64,000 nucleotides of DNA from positions 1-64,000 of the forward strand of contig JAFSRW010000064.1 in assembly GCA_017445925.1 (NCBI GenBank), written 5' to 3'. Of this stretch, positions 17,246 through 25,849 are shown in pieces. Position numbers and translations under genes: made by a program. Source of the DNA: Bacteroidaceae bacterium. Its GTDB lineage: Bacteria > Bacteroidota > Bacteroidia > Bacteroidales > Bacteroidaceae. Under the pieces are notes generated by a model. The model was given only the letters and a program-made list of their open reading frames with translations, made no database searches and was not told the DNA's origin. Numbering within the stretch: position 1 is the stretch's first letter; each line of letters starts with the position of its first letter.

Positions 17246-17743
17246 ATGAGAACGCTCTTTATCACCCTCCTTCTTGCGCTTTGTGCCCTCAGCAGTAACG
17301 CACAAAGCAAGGCTCCTGAACTTGAGTTTGCCCTACAGCTGAAGGTCACCATTGGCGAAGCATACGGCATAGATAATACCCAACACGGCCGACGCACCAT
17401 CATTCCTATCACAGGCGGAACCTTCGAGGGTCCCGGACTGAAAGGAACCATCCTGAACGGAGGAGCCGATTACCAACTGAACACAGAAACCCGCACGGAA
17501 CTGGAGGCCATCTACTGCATCCGTACCGATGATGGCATCAATATTCATGTCCGCAACAAGGGTATAATTAATAATGGTAAAGACGAAGAAGGCAATCCCA
17601 CCTTCTATTTCCGAGCAGCACCAACCTTTGAGGCACCAGCAGACAGCAAGTATGCATGGCTCAACAATGCCTTGTTTGTCTGCACGCCAGAGTGGAGGCA
17701 GGACTTCAAGGGCATCATCCTAAACGTGTGGATGGTGAAATAG
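17246..17743 (+). CDS. DUF3237 family protein, secreted
   Basis: The ATG at 17246 is followed at once by a signal peptide (TLFITLLLALCALSSNAQS), which favours it over an upstream in-frame start inside the transporter gene. The mature part has the DUF3237 pattern: RRTIIPITGGTFEGPGLKGTILNGGADYQ, then AIYCIRTDDGINIHVRNKG and a C-terminal WLNNALFVC. DUF3237 proteins form a small beta-barrel and have no settled activity. Cotranscription with the BASS transporter hints at a periplasmic role with the same solute. It ends 1 bp before the stop of the convergent next gene. Confidence 0.85.
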   Translation: MRTLFITLLLALCALSSNAQSKAPELEFALQLKVTIGEAYGIDNTQHGRRTIIPITGGTFEGPGLKGTILNGGADYQLNTETRTELEAIYCIRTDDGINIHVRNKGIINNGKDEEGNPTFYFRAAPTFEAPADSKYAWLNNALFVCTPEWRQDFKGIILNVWMVK

Positions 17744-17744
17744 C

Positions 17745-18230
17745 TTACACCTTCTCGTATATCTCCAGCAAGCTCTTGATGCTTTCATCAGGAGCCGTTT
17801 CAAGCCTCTTCTTTACCCACGAGATAAAATCCCTCTCGCAGGTAAACTGGATATTCTGGAAACGTGCGCTACTTTTGTTGTAACGTTTCTCTATGTCCAG
17901 TACATTATCATCCTTCACGCCCTGCTCCAACTTCCTTAGTGTATCATCAGGGAGCAGAATGATATTGGTATTATCCAGGTACTCCTTGTTGGCATATCCG
18001 CCCAGATTTCCTATTATCTGATAAAAGACACCCATGTTCTTCCCTGGGATGGTGGGCACATACATCTCCTTTTGGCAGATGGGATTTTCCTCGCCATAAA
18101 CCACAGGAGCCGAAATGCGAATGCCCGTTGCCTCAAAGAACCCTGCCAAGCTGTCCGCAGCCTGCTGATTCTGCACGTCCAAGGCATAATCGTTGAATAA
18201 ATCCAGTTGTTGACTACTCATATTTCTCAT
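17745..18230 (-). CDS. Uncharacterised cytoplasmic protein, possible BRCT-like C-terminal part
   Basis: I do not recognise a named family. The 161 residues have no signal peptide or membrane segment. The C-terminal half (YQIIGNLGGYANKEYLDNTN, IILLPDDTLRKLEQG, then QFTCERDFISWVKKRLE) has the order of a BRCT fold: a glycine-containing turn, a strand ending in a D/N-rich loop, a helix with a Leu-Glu pattern, and a final Trp helix. That reading is inference from pattern alone. The first residues MRNMSSQQLDLF offer a second ATG at 18221. A TATCTTTG -7 box on the minus strand lies at 18256-18263. Confidence 0.6.
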   Translation of the reverse strand: MRNMSSQQLDLFNDYALDVQNQQAADSLAGFFEATGIRISAPVVYGEENPICQKEMYVPTIPGKNMGVFYQIIGNLGGYANKEYLDNTNIILLPDDTLRKLEQGVKDDNVLDIEKRYNKSSARFQNIQFTCERDFISWVKKRLETAPDESIKSLLEIYEKV

Positions 18231-18255
18231 AAGCCGATATAACCGCTTTCATCTG

Positions 18256-18263
18256 CAAAGATA
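18256..18263 (-). promoter_or_regulatory. -7 box TATCTTTG for the 161-residue protein
   Basis: Exact TAnnTTTG match on the minus strand, 26 bp before the start codon; no clear TTG at the expected distance. Confidence 0.4.
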
Positions 18264-18302
18264 CAAAAAAAGAAACATATCATTGTGAAATAACGATAAA
18301 AA

Positions 18303-20258
18303 TTAAATCAACACCCTTAGCTGGAGGGAAATGTCATTCTTCCAGGAGCTGAAGATGGTTTGGAGGGCAGAGCCTATCTCTGAGCGGTCGAAATACTTGC
18401 AGAGGGCATATTTACCTTCCAGCATCCAATGCTTGTTACGGCTGGTCCATCTGGCGGTACAGACACCATGAATACCTTTGCCAAAGTATGAGCCTGATGA
18501 AATGCTGCTGTACAAAGCAGGCTCGTACAGATAGATGCGACTATTGTAATCGTCGGTACAGAAATATCCTGCCATTACCGCAAAACGGAGCATGGGTTTC
18601 TGTAGGGTACAGTAGGCTGTCTCCAGAATGCTCCATCCGTTGTTACCCAGCACGGAATGATACCAACCTGTGGTCTGGAGTTTCCACCTTTCGGATGGCG
18701 CAATAGTCCATTGTAGTTTAGTCCGATGATGAGGTTCCATTACATCAGCCTGTTCTTTCCGCTTTAGCTGATAACGTACCTGCAGGGTATGTGTCTTGTT
18801 CAACTGATGCGTCACCTCCACCATCATCTCCTGTCCTGTGCTGGCACGTGTCATTCGGTAACGGGGCCACGGGTTGTGAAAGAAGTCGGCATAGCAGATA
18901 ATCTGCCATCGGTCCCAAGGCTGGGCTTTCAGATGCAGAAGCACGCCGCTCTCGTTCTGTGCCGTAGAATTCTCTGCAAAGGCTCCGCTCAGGAAAGAGT
19001 AATACTTATAGCCATAGAAACGTTGAACGGCAGAAATAGTATAGCGTTTGCTCAGAATCCATTGCACACGATTCAGGGTACCAATGCCGCCTTTCTCCGT
19101 GCTGTAGGCCGTCTCTCCAGCAAAGGTAAAGCGGTAACGACTGTATCCGTAGTATAGGCTTGTCGCTCCAAAGTTCTGACCCTCTGGATAGTAGCGCCGA
19201 TACAACGCATTGCCTGGGTTCATTACCTTATTGAAGTGCATAAAGTAGCCCGTAGCACCCACGTGGAAGCCCTTGTTTTGCCAAGAAATACCGCCTCCTA
19301 CCATAGTTGCCATTGCGCTATTCTTGTTCTTTAGTTCTGATGCTGTACGATGGTAACCTGATGTCTGGAGCGTCTGGATCTCATCGGCAGCATTTAGCGT
19401 GGCATCTTTCTGTCGGAACGAACCAAAGGCTGTCATCTCCCACCCTTTCCAAGGGATTAGTGTGATAGCAGCACCACGAAGGAAGTTTATCTCGTCGGTA
19501 CTGGTAAGGGGCTTAATACCCGTCTGCACTTTAGACACGGGTGCCGATTTACTGAACCACGACGAGCCGCCTAACGCCACTCCTTCACCCAATCCTATGC
19601 GGTAGTCTCCAATAATAGCGTTCTTTATGATGCCCACTTCTTTCAGCAGAGCAAAGCCGCTGTAAGAATCATAGAACCGTTCGCCCGCATCCTTCTCCAC
19701 ATGAAAACCTGCTCGGAAGTGCTTATTGTTGCCCAACTCATACTTTATGCGATGGTAAAGCGAGTTGCCGGCATAGCCGTTCTCCACCCAATGCTCTTTT
19801 CTATGATAGAGGGGAATGTCCACTCGCGTGGAGAAATCGTTCTTGAGGTGGCTGAACAAATTGTCTTTCTTCTTCTCCCCTTCCCCCGCATACACAAACA
19901 GATGCAACCATCGGTACGTTTGTTCATCGATGAGCGGCAGCATCCGCAGTTCGCCCAACGTCTGCATCTGCCCATGAAGATAAATGTAAGCGTGAATGGA
20001 CTCTATCTGCTGTTCGCTAAGGAACGGAAGCTGCTGCAATTCCTGAATGGTGGCAGTGTTTATATTAATGGGATGTTCGTGCAAATCCTTCAGTTCCTCC
20101 AAATAGGAAAGGATATGCTCTTCGGTTTCTGATTCCTGGCTGGAGGTGATTTCCTCCACAAAATCATCCCAAACAAATTTATTCTGCGCTTCCAATGGAA
20201 TGGTGCAGAAGAATATGATGAGTAATAAGGAGCACCCTGTGGTGATGATTCTTTTCAT
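18303..20258 (-). CDS. Helix-hairpin-helix domain protein with predicted outer-membrane beta-barrel
   Basis: The 651-residue protein has a signal peptide (LLLIIFFCTIPLEAQ). At residues 60-120 two ComEA-like helix-hairpin-helix repeats are visible: HPININTATIQELQQLPFLSE and QMQTLGELRMLPLIDEQTYRWL. From about residue 145 the sequence becomes alternating aromatic/polar strands (TRVDIPLYHRKEH, YHRIKYELGNNKHFRAGFHVE and so on) to a final LQLRVLI, which looks like a porin-like barrel with an outer-membrane insertion signal. Such fusions are common in Bacteroidales, but their role is unknown; DNA uptake is only a guess from the ComEA-like part. A good promoter lies at 20299-20329. Confidence 0.75.
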   Translation of the reverse strand: MKRIITTGCSLLLIIFFCTIPLEAQNKFVWDDFVEEITSSQESETEEHILSYLEELKDLHEHPININTATIQELQQLPFLSEQQIESIHAYIYLHGQMQTLGELRMLPLIDEQTYRWLHLFVYAGEGEKKKDNLFSHLKNDFSTRVDIPLYHRKEHWVENGYAGNSLYHRIKYELGNNKHFRAGFHVEKDAGERFYDSYSGFALLKEVGIIKNAIIGDYRIGLGEGVALGGSSWFSKSAPVSKVQTGIKPLTSTDEINFLRGAAITLIPWKGWEMTAFGSFRQKDATLNAADEIQTLQTSGYHRTASELKNKNSAMATMVGGGISWQNKGFHVGATGYFMHFNKVMNPGNALYRRYYPEGQNFGATSLYYGYSRYRFTFAGETAYSTEKGGIGTLNRVQWILSKRYTISAVQRFYGYKYYSFLSGAFAENSTAQNESGVLLHLKAQPWDRWQIICYADFFHNPWPRYRMTRASTGQEMMVEVTHQLNKTHTLQVRYQLKRKEQADVMEPHHRTKLQWTIAPSERWKLQTTGWYHSVLGNNGWSILETAYCTLQKPMLRFAVMAGYFCTDDYNSRIYLYEPALYSSISSGSYFGKGIHGVCTARWTSRNKHWMLEGKYALCKYFDRSEIGSALQTIFSSWKNDISLQLRVLI

Positions 20259-20298
20259 TTTTATTTATCTTTATACCTTAACTTTTAATTTGCGACAT

Positions 20299-20329
20299 CA
20301 AAAATAATGAGGATTGTAAAATTGAGCAA
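20299..20329 (-). promoter_or_regulatory. Promoter of the helix-hairpin-helix protein gene
   Basis: On the minus strand TTG (20327-20329), 20 bp, then TATTTTTG (20299-20306). It is an exact fit to the Bacteroidota consensus, with a leader of roughly 35 nt. Confidence 0.65.
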
Positions 20330-20347
20330 GAATATTGGACAGAAAAG

Positions 20348-20377
20348 TTGGATATATCAGAAAAATCCGTATTTTTG
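20348..20377 (+). promoter_or_regulatory. Promoter of the Fe-S protein/aldo-keto reductase operon
   Basis: TTG at 20348-20350, a 19-bp gap, then TATTTTTG at 20370-20377, with the start codon at 20424. It is back to back with the promoter at 20299-20329. Confidence 0.65.
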
Positions 20378-20423
20378 CAGCGATACTTTAACCATTGTAT
20401 AAACAAATTAACAACTTTCTGTT

Positions 20424-21992
20424 ATGCTTAGAAAAGTTAGAATCACGCTGGCCCTCATCTTCTGGGTGCTGATAACGTGGCTGCTGGTAGACTTTACCGG
20501 AACGGCTCATGTGTACCTGGGATGGATGGCTAAGGTTCAGTTCTTGCCCGCTTTGGTGGCAATGAACATTGGAGCGCTACTGTTTATTGTTGCTCTGACG
20601 CTCCTGTTTGGCCGTATCTACTGCTCTATTATATGCCCGCTGGGTGTGATGCAGGATGTTATCGCTTGGTTTCGCAAGAAGAAAAACAAGTACAGCTACA
20701 GTGAGGAGAAAGGCATTCTTCGCTACAGCATCTTGGCCATTACGGGTTTTCTGTTGACAACCAATCTTGCTTGGGTGGTAGGACTGATTGCCCCCTACAG
20801 TACTTATGGCAGGATTGTGGGGACTGTTTTCTCGCCGCTTTATAAACTGGCGAATAATGCTTTGGCTGCCTTAGCCGAACATTATGACAGCTATGCCTTC
20901 TACGAGGTGGACGTATGGCTAAAGAGCATTCCTGCCCTTATTGCTGCCGTTGCTGCGTGGATAATAATAGGTGTGCTGGCTTGGCGAGGTGGTCGTACGT
21001 GGTGTAATACCATCTGCCCTGTGGGTTCATTCTTGGGCATCATAGCAAAATACTCACGCCTGAAGATAGTTATCGACCCCAATGTGTGCAACGGTTGTCG
21101 TAAATGCGAACGTAACTGCAAGTCGGCTTGCATCAATGCCAAGACGCACAAGGTGGATTACAGTCGTTGTGTTACCTGTGGTGACTGCATAGAAATGTGC
21201 AATCAGAAGGCTATAAAATTCAGACCCTCCCCCAACCCCTCCCTCTATGGAGGGGAGACCTATAAGGTCGATAACAAAGAGTCCCTCCCCATAGAGGGGG
21301 AGGATAGGAAGGGGTCTGGTCGTCGTGCCGTTCTGACAGGTGTGGCTTTGTTGGTTGGAACAGCCTTGGTGAAGGCACAGGATAAGACTACGGATGGAGG
21401 ATTAGAAGAGATTGAGGATAAGAAGAAGCCCAACAGAGATAAGTTGATTACTCCTCCAGGGTCTGTATCTATCAGGAATCTATCGGAGCATTGTACCTCT
21501 TGCCAGTTGTGTATCAACAGTTGCCCCAACGATGTGCTGCGTCCCAGCAACAGTCTGGACCGCTTTATGCAGCCCGAGGTAAGCTTTGAGCGAGGTTACT
21601 GCCGACCCGAATGTACCCGTTGTTCTGATGTTTGTCCTACTGGCGCCATCAAGCCTATAACCGTAGAACAGCGTACAGCCACTCAAGTAGGTCATGCAGT
21701 TTGGGTGAAAGAGAATTGCGTTCCTGTTGCCGATGGTATTCCTTGCGGCAACTGTGCCCGCCATTGTCCTGCTCAGGCCATTCAGATGGTTCCTTTGCAG
21801 GCTGGAGTTCATCAGGATGGTTGGCGTTGGTTAGATGCCGACAATCAGGAGATTCCACGTGAGAGAGTTCTGCTTATCCCTGTGGTGAACGAGGAGAAGT
21901 GTATTGGTTGTGGTGCCTGTGAGAACCTTTGTCCATCACGTCCCTTCAGCGCTATATACGTAGAAGGACATGAAGTGCATCGTGAAATTTGA
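20424..21992 (+). CDS. NapH/NapG-like polyferredoxin membrane protein
   Basis: The first 220 residues form a NapH-like membrane part with YCSIICPLGVMQD and WCNTICPVGSFLG after transmembrane helices. Two 4Fe-4S motifs follow: CNGCRKCERNCKS and CVTCGDCIEMCNQ. After an insertion comes GRRAVLTGVALLVGTALVKA, like a twin-arginine or membrane anchor segment. Further clusters follow: CTSCQLCINSCPN, CTRCSDVCPT, CGNCARHCPA and CIGCGACENLCPS. It thus looks like NapH fused to NapG and should pass electrons from quinol toward a periplasmic acceptor. Two inverted palindromic elements lie in frame at about residues 266-298. The aldo/keto reductase begins 20 bp after the stop. Confidence 0.85.
   Translation: MLRKVRITLALIFWVLITWLLVDFTGTAHVYLGWMAKVQFLPALVAMNIGALLFIVALTLLFGRIYCSIICPLGVMQDVIAWFRKKKNKYSYSEEKGILRYSILAITGFLLTTNLAWVVGLIAPYSTYGRIVGTVFSPLYKLANNALAALAEHYDSYAFYEVDVWLKSIPALIAAVAAWIIIGVLAWRGGRTWCNTICPVGSFLGIIAKYSRLKIVIDPNVCNGCRKCERNCKSACINAKTHKVDYSRCVTCGDCIEMCNQKAIKFRPSPNPSLYGGETYKVDNKESLPIEGEDRKGSGRRAVLTGVALLVGTALVKAQDKTTDGGLEEIEDKKKPNRDKLITPPGSVSIRNLSEHCTSCQLCINSCPNDVLRPSNSLDRFMQPEVSFERGYCRPECTRCSDVCPTGAIKPITVEQRTATQVGHAVWVKENCVPVADGIPCGNCARHCPAQAIQMVPLQAGVHQDGWRWLDADNQEIPRERVLLIPVVNEEKCIGCGACENLCPSRPFSAIYVEGHEVHREI
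21223..21317. repeat. Inverted pair of palindromic elements inside the Fe-S protein gene
   Basis: Element one (21223-21259) starts GACCCTCCCCCAACCCCTCC and holds a CCCTCTATGGAGGGG hairpin. Element two (21281-21317) is its near reverse complement and ends GGATAGGAAGGGGTC. The 21-bp spacer and both arms are in frame, giving RPSPNPSLYGGE and SLPIEGEDRKGSG between the second ferredoxin motif and the RR segment. Confidence 0.8.
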
Positions 21993-22012
21993 TTCAATTA
22001 TAATTGAAAATT

Positions 22013-23425
22013 ATGAAACAATATAATAGACGAGACTTTCTGAAGGTTACGGGTACTGTAGCAGCAACTACGGCTTTGGCAAGTTGTGGAACTGGAGGCT
22101 CAAATACCAATGGAAAGGTTGATTATATGGGTCATCACACAGGTGAAGTGCCCAAGGATAAAATGACCTATAGGGTTAATCCTAAAACCAATGAGGAAGT
22201 AAGTATTTTGGGTTACGGATGGATGCGTTTGCCGACCACAAAGAATGGTAGTGCACGTACTCAAGAAAATGCTAACGGCGACGAAATAGACCAGGAGCAG
22301 GTAAACCGCTTGTGTAAATATGCACTGGATCATGGAGTAAACTACTTTGATACTTCGCCAGCCTATTGCAGAGGCAAAAGTGAAGAATCTTTGGGTATAG
22401 CCTTAGAGAAAAGCGGATACCGCAGAGACCAGTATTTCATTGCTACCAAACTTTCTAATTTCAATCCGCAGCAATATAGCCTAGAGTCCGGAAAGGAGAT
22501 ATTTGAGAACAGCCTGAAAAACTTGAAGACTGATTACATAGACTATCTCTTGCTGCACTCCATTGGTGGTGGAGGAATGCAGAATCTGCACCAGCGTTTC
22601 TTGGATAACGGTCTGCTGGATTGGTTGATGGAACAACGCGAAGCAGGAAGAATCAAGAACCTGGGCTTCTCGTTCCACGGTGATGTAGCAGTATATGATT
22701 GGATGCTGGACCATCACGATGAATACGAATGGGACTTTGTGCAGATTCAGGCCAACTATTGCGATTGGCACAACGATAAGGATAAGGGTCGTTCTGGCGA
22801 ATACCTGTATAATAGGTTGGCCGAACTGGAGATTCCTGCCGTTATTATGGAGCCTCTGTTGGGTGGTCGTCTGAGCAAAGTGCCTGATCATGTGGTAGCT
22901 CACTTGAAGCAGCGCGATCCCAAGAGCAGCGTAGCCAGTTGGGCTTTCCGCTACATAGGCAGTAAGCCTAATGTACTGACCGTTCTAAGTGGAATGACTT
23001 ACATGGAGCACTTGGAGGATAACATTCGCACTTATTCGCCTTTGAAGCCACTCTCAGAAGAAGAGCAGCAATGGCTGGAAGGTGAAACAGCAACGCTCAT
23101 CAATAGCTATCCTACCATTGATTGCAACGATTGCAAGTACTGTATGCCTTGCCCCTATGGATTGGATATTCCTGCCATTTTTGTACATTATAATAAATGT
23201 GTGAACATGGGTAATGTGCCTGAGAGTATGCAAGCCGAAAACTATCAGAAGGCTCGTCGTGCTTTCCTTGTAGGATACGACAGAAGTGTACCTAAACTTC
23301 GTCAGGCTAATCATTGCATTCAATGTCGTGCTTGCATTCCGCATTGTCCACAACAGTTGGATATTCCCAGACTATTAACAAGAGTTGATGAGTTTGTGGA
23401 AAAGCTAAAGCAGAATAAACTTTAG
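22013..23425 (+). CDS. Aldo/keto reductase with Tat signal and C-terminal 4Fe-4S domain
   Basis: The N-terminus NRRDFLKVTGTVAATTALASCG is a twin-arginine signal that ends in a lipobox-like ASC, so the protein is probably exported folded with cofactor. The barrel follows: SILGYGWMRLP, NYFDTSPAYCRGKSEESLG with the catalytic Asp and Tyr, YIDYLLLHSIGG and LGFSFHG. The C-terminus has CNDCKYCMPCPYGLDIP and CIQCRACIPHCPQQLDIP. Enzymes of this kind are likely oxidoreductases fed by ferredoxin-type clusters. The ATG at 22013 is preferred over an in-frame TTG at 22004. It follows the polyferredoxin gene closely, suggesting that protein is its electron partner. Confidence 0.85.
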   Translation: MKQYNRRDFLKVTGTVAATTALASCGTGGSNTNGKVDYMGHHTGEVPKDKMTYRVNPKTNEEVSILGYGWMRLPTTKNGSARTQENANGDEIDQEQVNRLCKYALDHGVNYFDTSPAYCRGKSEESLGIALEKSGYRRDQYFIATKLSNFNPQQYSLESGKEIFENSLKNLKTDYIDYLLLHSIGGGGMQNLHQRFLDNGLLDWLMEQREAGRIKNLGFSFHGDVAVYDWMLDHHDEYEWDFVQIQANYCDWHNDKDKGRSGEYLYNRLAELEIPAVIMEPLLGGRLSKVPDHVVAHLKQRDPKSSVASWAFRYIGSKPNVLTVLSGMTYMEHLEDNIRTYSPLKPLSEEEQQWLEGETATLINSYPTIDCNDCKYCMPCPYGLDIPAIFVHYNKCVNMGNVPESMQAENYQKARRAFLVGYDRSVPKLRQANHCIQCRACIPHCPQQLDIPRLLTRVDEFVEKLKQNKL

Positions 23426-23441
23426 AGACTTTATAGTTCAT

Positions 23442-23562
23442 AGTTTAGAGTTTAGAGCCAGTTGTAAAGTTTATAGTTTTAAAGTTATTCCACCATGGTG
23501 AAACTTTATACTTATACTTATTATAATTTCTCTAAACTCTAAACACTACACTCTAAACTAAA
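23442..23562. repeat. Tandem heptamer repeats between two convergent genes
   Basis: AGTTTAG occurs twice at 23442-23455. AACTCTA, AACACTA, CACTCTA and AACTAAA follow at 23535-23562, ending 1 bp before the antiporter stop codon. The two arrays are roughly inverted to each other. Confidence 0.7.
23481..23506. terminator. Possible bidirectional terminator hairpin between convergent genes
   Basis: AAGTT-ATTC-CACCATGGTG-AA-AACTT has matching outer and inner arms with a small bulge. It is flanked by A- and T-rich tracts and lies midway between two converging stop codons. Confidence 0.35.
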
Positions 23563-25815
23563 TCAGATTCCCATCTTAAGCATTGTTAGGTCGGCTTCCT
23601 CGCCTACTACCCAAATGCGTTCGCCAGCTTGGAATTTACGTTGGGCTTGCGTAACTTGCAGATTACCCTTATCATCCTCTATGCCCACAACCATACAATT
23701 ATATTTTCTGCGGAAGTCTATATCCATCAGCGTTTTTCCACAAAGCGGACTCATATTACTAATGCCCACCTGAATGATAGAAAGTGTGTTGCGTAAAGCA
23801 TTACTTTCTTCAGTAAGGTAAACATCATGCATAATTTTTGTTTGGAAAGCACGCAAACCTTCTGGGTCGGAAACAATCTCTATGATATCACCTGGATAAA
23901 TCTTACTGTTGCCACCTGGAATGTTTATACGTTGTAACCCTCGAGTAATAGCTGCAATATGAATGTGCTCCGTTCTTCCAAAATTCAATTGCATGAGCGT
24001 CTTTCCTCCCCACTTGGTATTTCCAGGAACAGTAAAGCTGGCAATCTGTAAATCCTTACCTTTCAGTTTACGACCATACGAAGGAAGTTTTGAGTTATCT
24101 TCCCTACTTTGCAGATTTTTACGGAAGGTGCGTTCTATACGAATGCTTATCAACTTTACCCTACGGCTATAAATAATACCTACCGTAAGTAAGACGCTTA
24201 ATATCAAATGCCATAACCACCAGAGCGGCGATAAAAAGTTAAGGATATGATAAACAACCGCACAACCCAAGCAGAACTTAAAGCCTAATATAATCCTTAA
24301 AATAAATCTATGGAACTTATTAAACTTATGTAGATACTTTGCCTCCTCTGAATGATTTTTCTTTATTACGATGGGTCGTACAAAGGGGGAAACTAATAGC
24401 AAAGTTAATATACCACAAACTATGTTTCCGTACCAATGACCACATATCTGACGAGCCAAGGGAAGAATACTTGCAAAACTGGCTCCAATTACTGCTGTAC
24501 ATAGTGTTAGATAAACAATAGTCTGAATAAGTACAGCACGCAGAAACGATTTCCAGGCATTACCCAAATTATACCTCTTTATAATTTGTGAACGTCTATG
24601 CTTAAGTGCTGCAAACCTTTTATCCGAAATATTCTTGGGAACATACTTCTCTATAAATTTATAAAATTTATCTGAAAACTTTATAATATAAGGTGTAAAG
24701 AAGGTTGTAATAATACTTACAGCTACAACTACCGGATAAATGAATTTACTAGTTACTCCTAATGATTCACCAAGGGATGCAATAATGAAGGCAAATTCTC
24801 CTATCTGAACCAAAGAAAAACCGCACTTTATGGAATCTTTCAGGTCGTTACCAGAGACAAGGAAACTTAAACTTCCTAATATCATCTGCCCCAATATAAC
24901 TGCAAAGGTAATAGCTACAATAGGTACCCAATATTCTATAATTATGTTAGGATCTACTAACATACCCACACTCACAAAGAATATTGCTCCAAAGAAATCC
25001 TTTAGTGAGCTGATAGACTTGGATATACGTTCAGAATCGGTAGTTTCGGCCATTATACTTCCCATCATAAAGGCTCCGAAAGCTGCACTATATCCAACGC
25101 TTGCTGCTATTACTACCATTAGGAAACAAAGTCCAACACTTACAATAAGTAAAGTTTCTGTATTGATGTACTTTTTGTATCTGCGAAGAATAAGAGGTAT
25201 AATAAATACACCAACCAAGAACCAAAGCAACAGGAAGAACCCAAGTTTCAATAAACTATTCAGAAGTTCTACTCCCTCAAACTTTCTACTTACTGCCAAA
25301 GCACTCAGTATTACCATCAATAAAATACCCAATATATCTTCCAATATCAGGACAGATAGTACCTTGGAAGCAAAGTTTTGTAACCTGAGGCCTAAATCAT
25401 CAAAAGCCTTATAAATAATAGTGGTAGAACTCATGGCCAACATACCTCCTAAGAAGAGTCGGTCCATATCGCTCCAACCAAACAACCAACCTACTTCACT
25501 ACCTACGCTTATCATACAGATCATAACCAGCAAGGCAGCAATAATAGGCTGTACACCCATTTTAATGATACGCTTAAAAGAAAACTCCAAACCCAATGTA
25601 AACATTAGGAATATAACACCTATCTGGCTCCAATCACTTATACTTGTACTATCCATTATAGATGGAGTATAAGTCATATTTGGACCAGCCAAAAAACCTG
25701 CAACAATATAACCCAATACCAGCGGTTGTCTTAATTTCTTGAAGATAATGGTTACGGCTCCAGCTACTATCAGAATGTAGGCAAGGTCTATTATAAGGTG
25801 AGGAAGTTCTTCCAT
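23563..25815 (-). CDS. CPA2-type cation:proton antiporter with two RCK_C (TrkA-C) domains
   Basis: Residues 1-390 are a KefB/KefC-like transport domain with about twelve hydrophobic segments; QPLVLGYIVAGFLAGPN, AMSSTTIIYKAFDDLG and GYSAAFGAFMMGSIMAET are conserved stretches. Another membrane part (about residues 430-580) precedes the cytoplasmic tail. The tail has two RCK_C domains: LMQLNFGRTEHIHIAAITRG with YPGDIIEIVSDPEGLRAF, and LCGKTLMDIDFRRKYNCMVVGI with FQAGERIWVVGEEADLTML. The tail probably gates transport by ligand binding. No complete nucleotide-binding RCK_N is visible. The ion carried (K+ or Na+) cannot be told. nadA is 31 bp upstream in the same direction. Confidence 0.88.
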   Translation of the reverse strand: MEELPHLIIDLAYILIVAGAVTIIFKKLRQPLVLGYIVAGFLAGPNMTYTPSIMDSTSISDWSQIGVIFLMFTLGLEFSFKRIIKMGVQPIIAALLVMICMISVGSEVGWLFGWSDMDRLFLGGMLAMSSTTIIYKAFDDLGLRLQNFASKVLSVLILEDILGILLMVILSALAVSRKFEGVELLNSLLKLGFFLLLWFLVGVFIIPLILRRYKKYINTETLLIVSVGLCFLMVVIAASVGYSAAFGAFMMGSIMAETTDSERISKSISSLKDFFGAIFFVSVGMLVDPNIIIEYWVPIVAITFAVILGQMILGSLSFLVSGNDLKDSIKCGFSLVQIGEFAFIIASLGESLGVTSKFIYPVVVAVSIITTFFTPYIIKFSDKFYKFIEKYVPKNISDKRFAALKHRRSQIIKRYNLGNAWKSFLRAVLIQTIVYLTLCTAVIGASFASILPLARQICGHWYGNIVCGILTLLLVSPFVRPIVIKKNHSEEAKYLHKFNKFHRFILRIILGFKFCLGCAVVYHILNFLSPLWWLWHLILSVLLTVGIIYSRRVKLISIRIERTFRKNLQSREDNSKLPSYGRKLKGKDLQIASFTVPGNTKWGGKTLMQLNFGRTEHIHIAAITRGLQRINIPGGNSKIYPGDIIEIVSDPEGLRAFQTKIMHDVYLTEESNALRNTLSIIQVGISNMSPLCGKTLMDIDFRRKYNCMVVGIEDDKGNLQVTQAQRKFQAGERIWVVGEEADLTMLKMGI

Positions 25816-25821
25816 TAATTA

Positions 25822-25849
25822 ATAATTATCAATTCATAATTCATAATTA
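25822..25849. repeat. Tandem heptamer repeat, unit ATAATTM x4
   Basis: ATAATTA, TCAATTC, ATAATTC and ATAATTA fill the 31-bp spacer between nadA and the antiporter gene. Confidence 0.7.
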
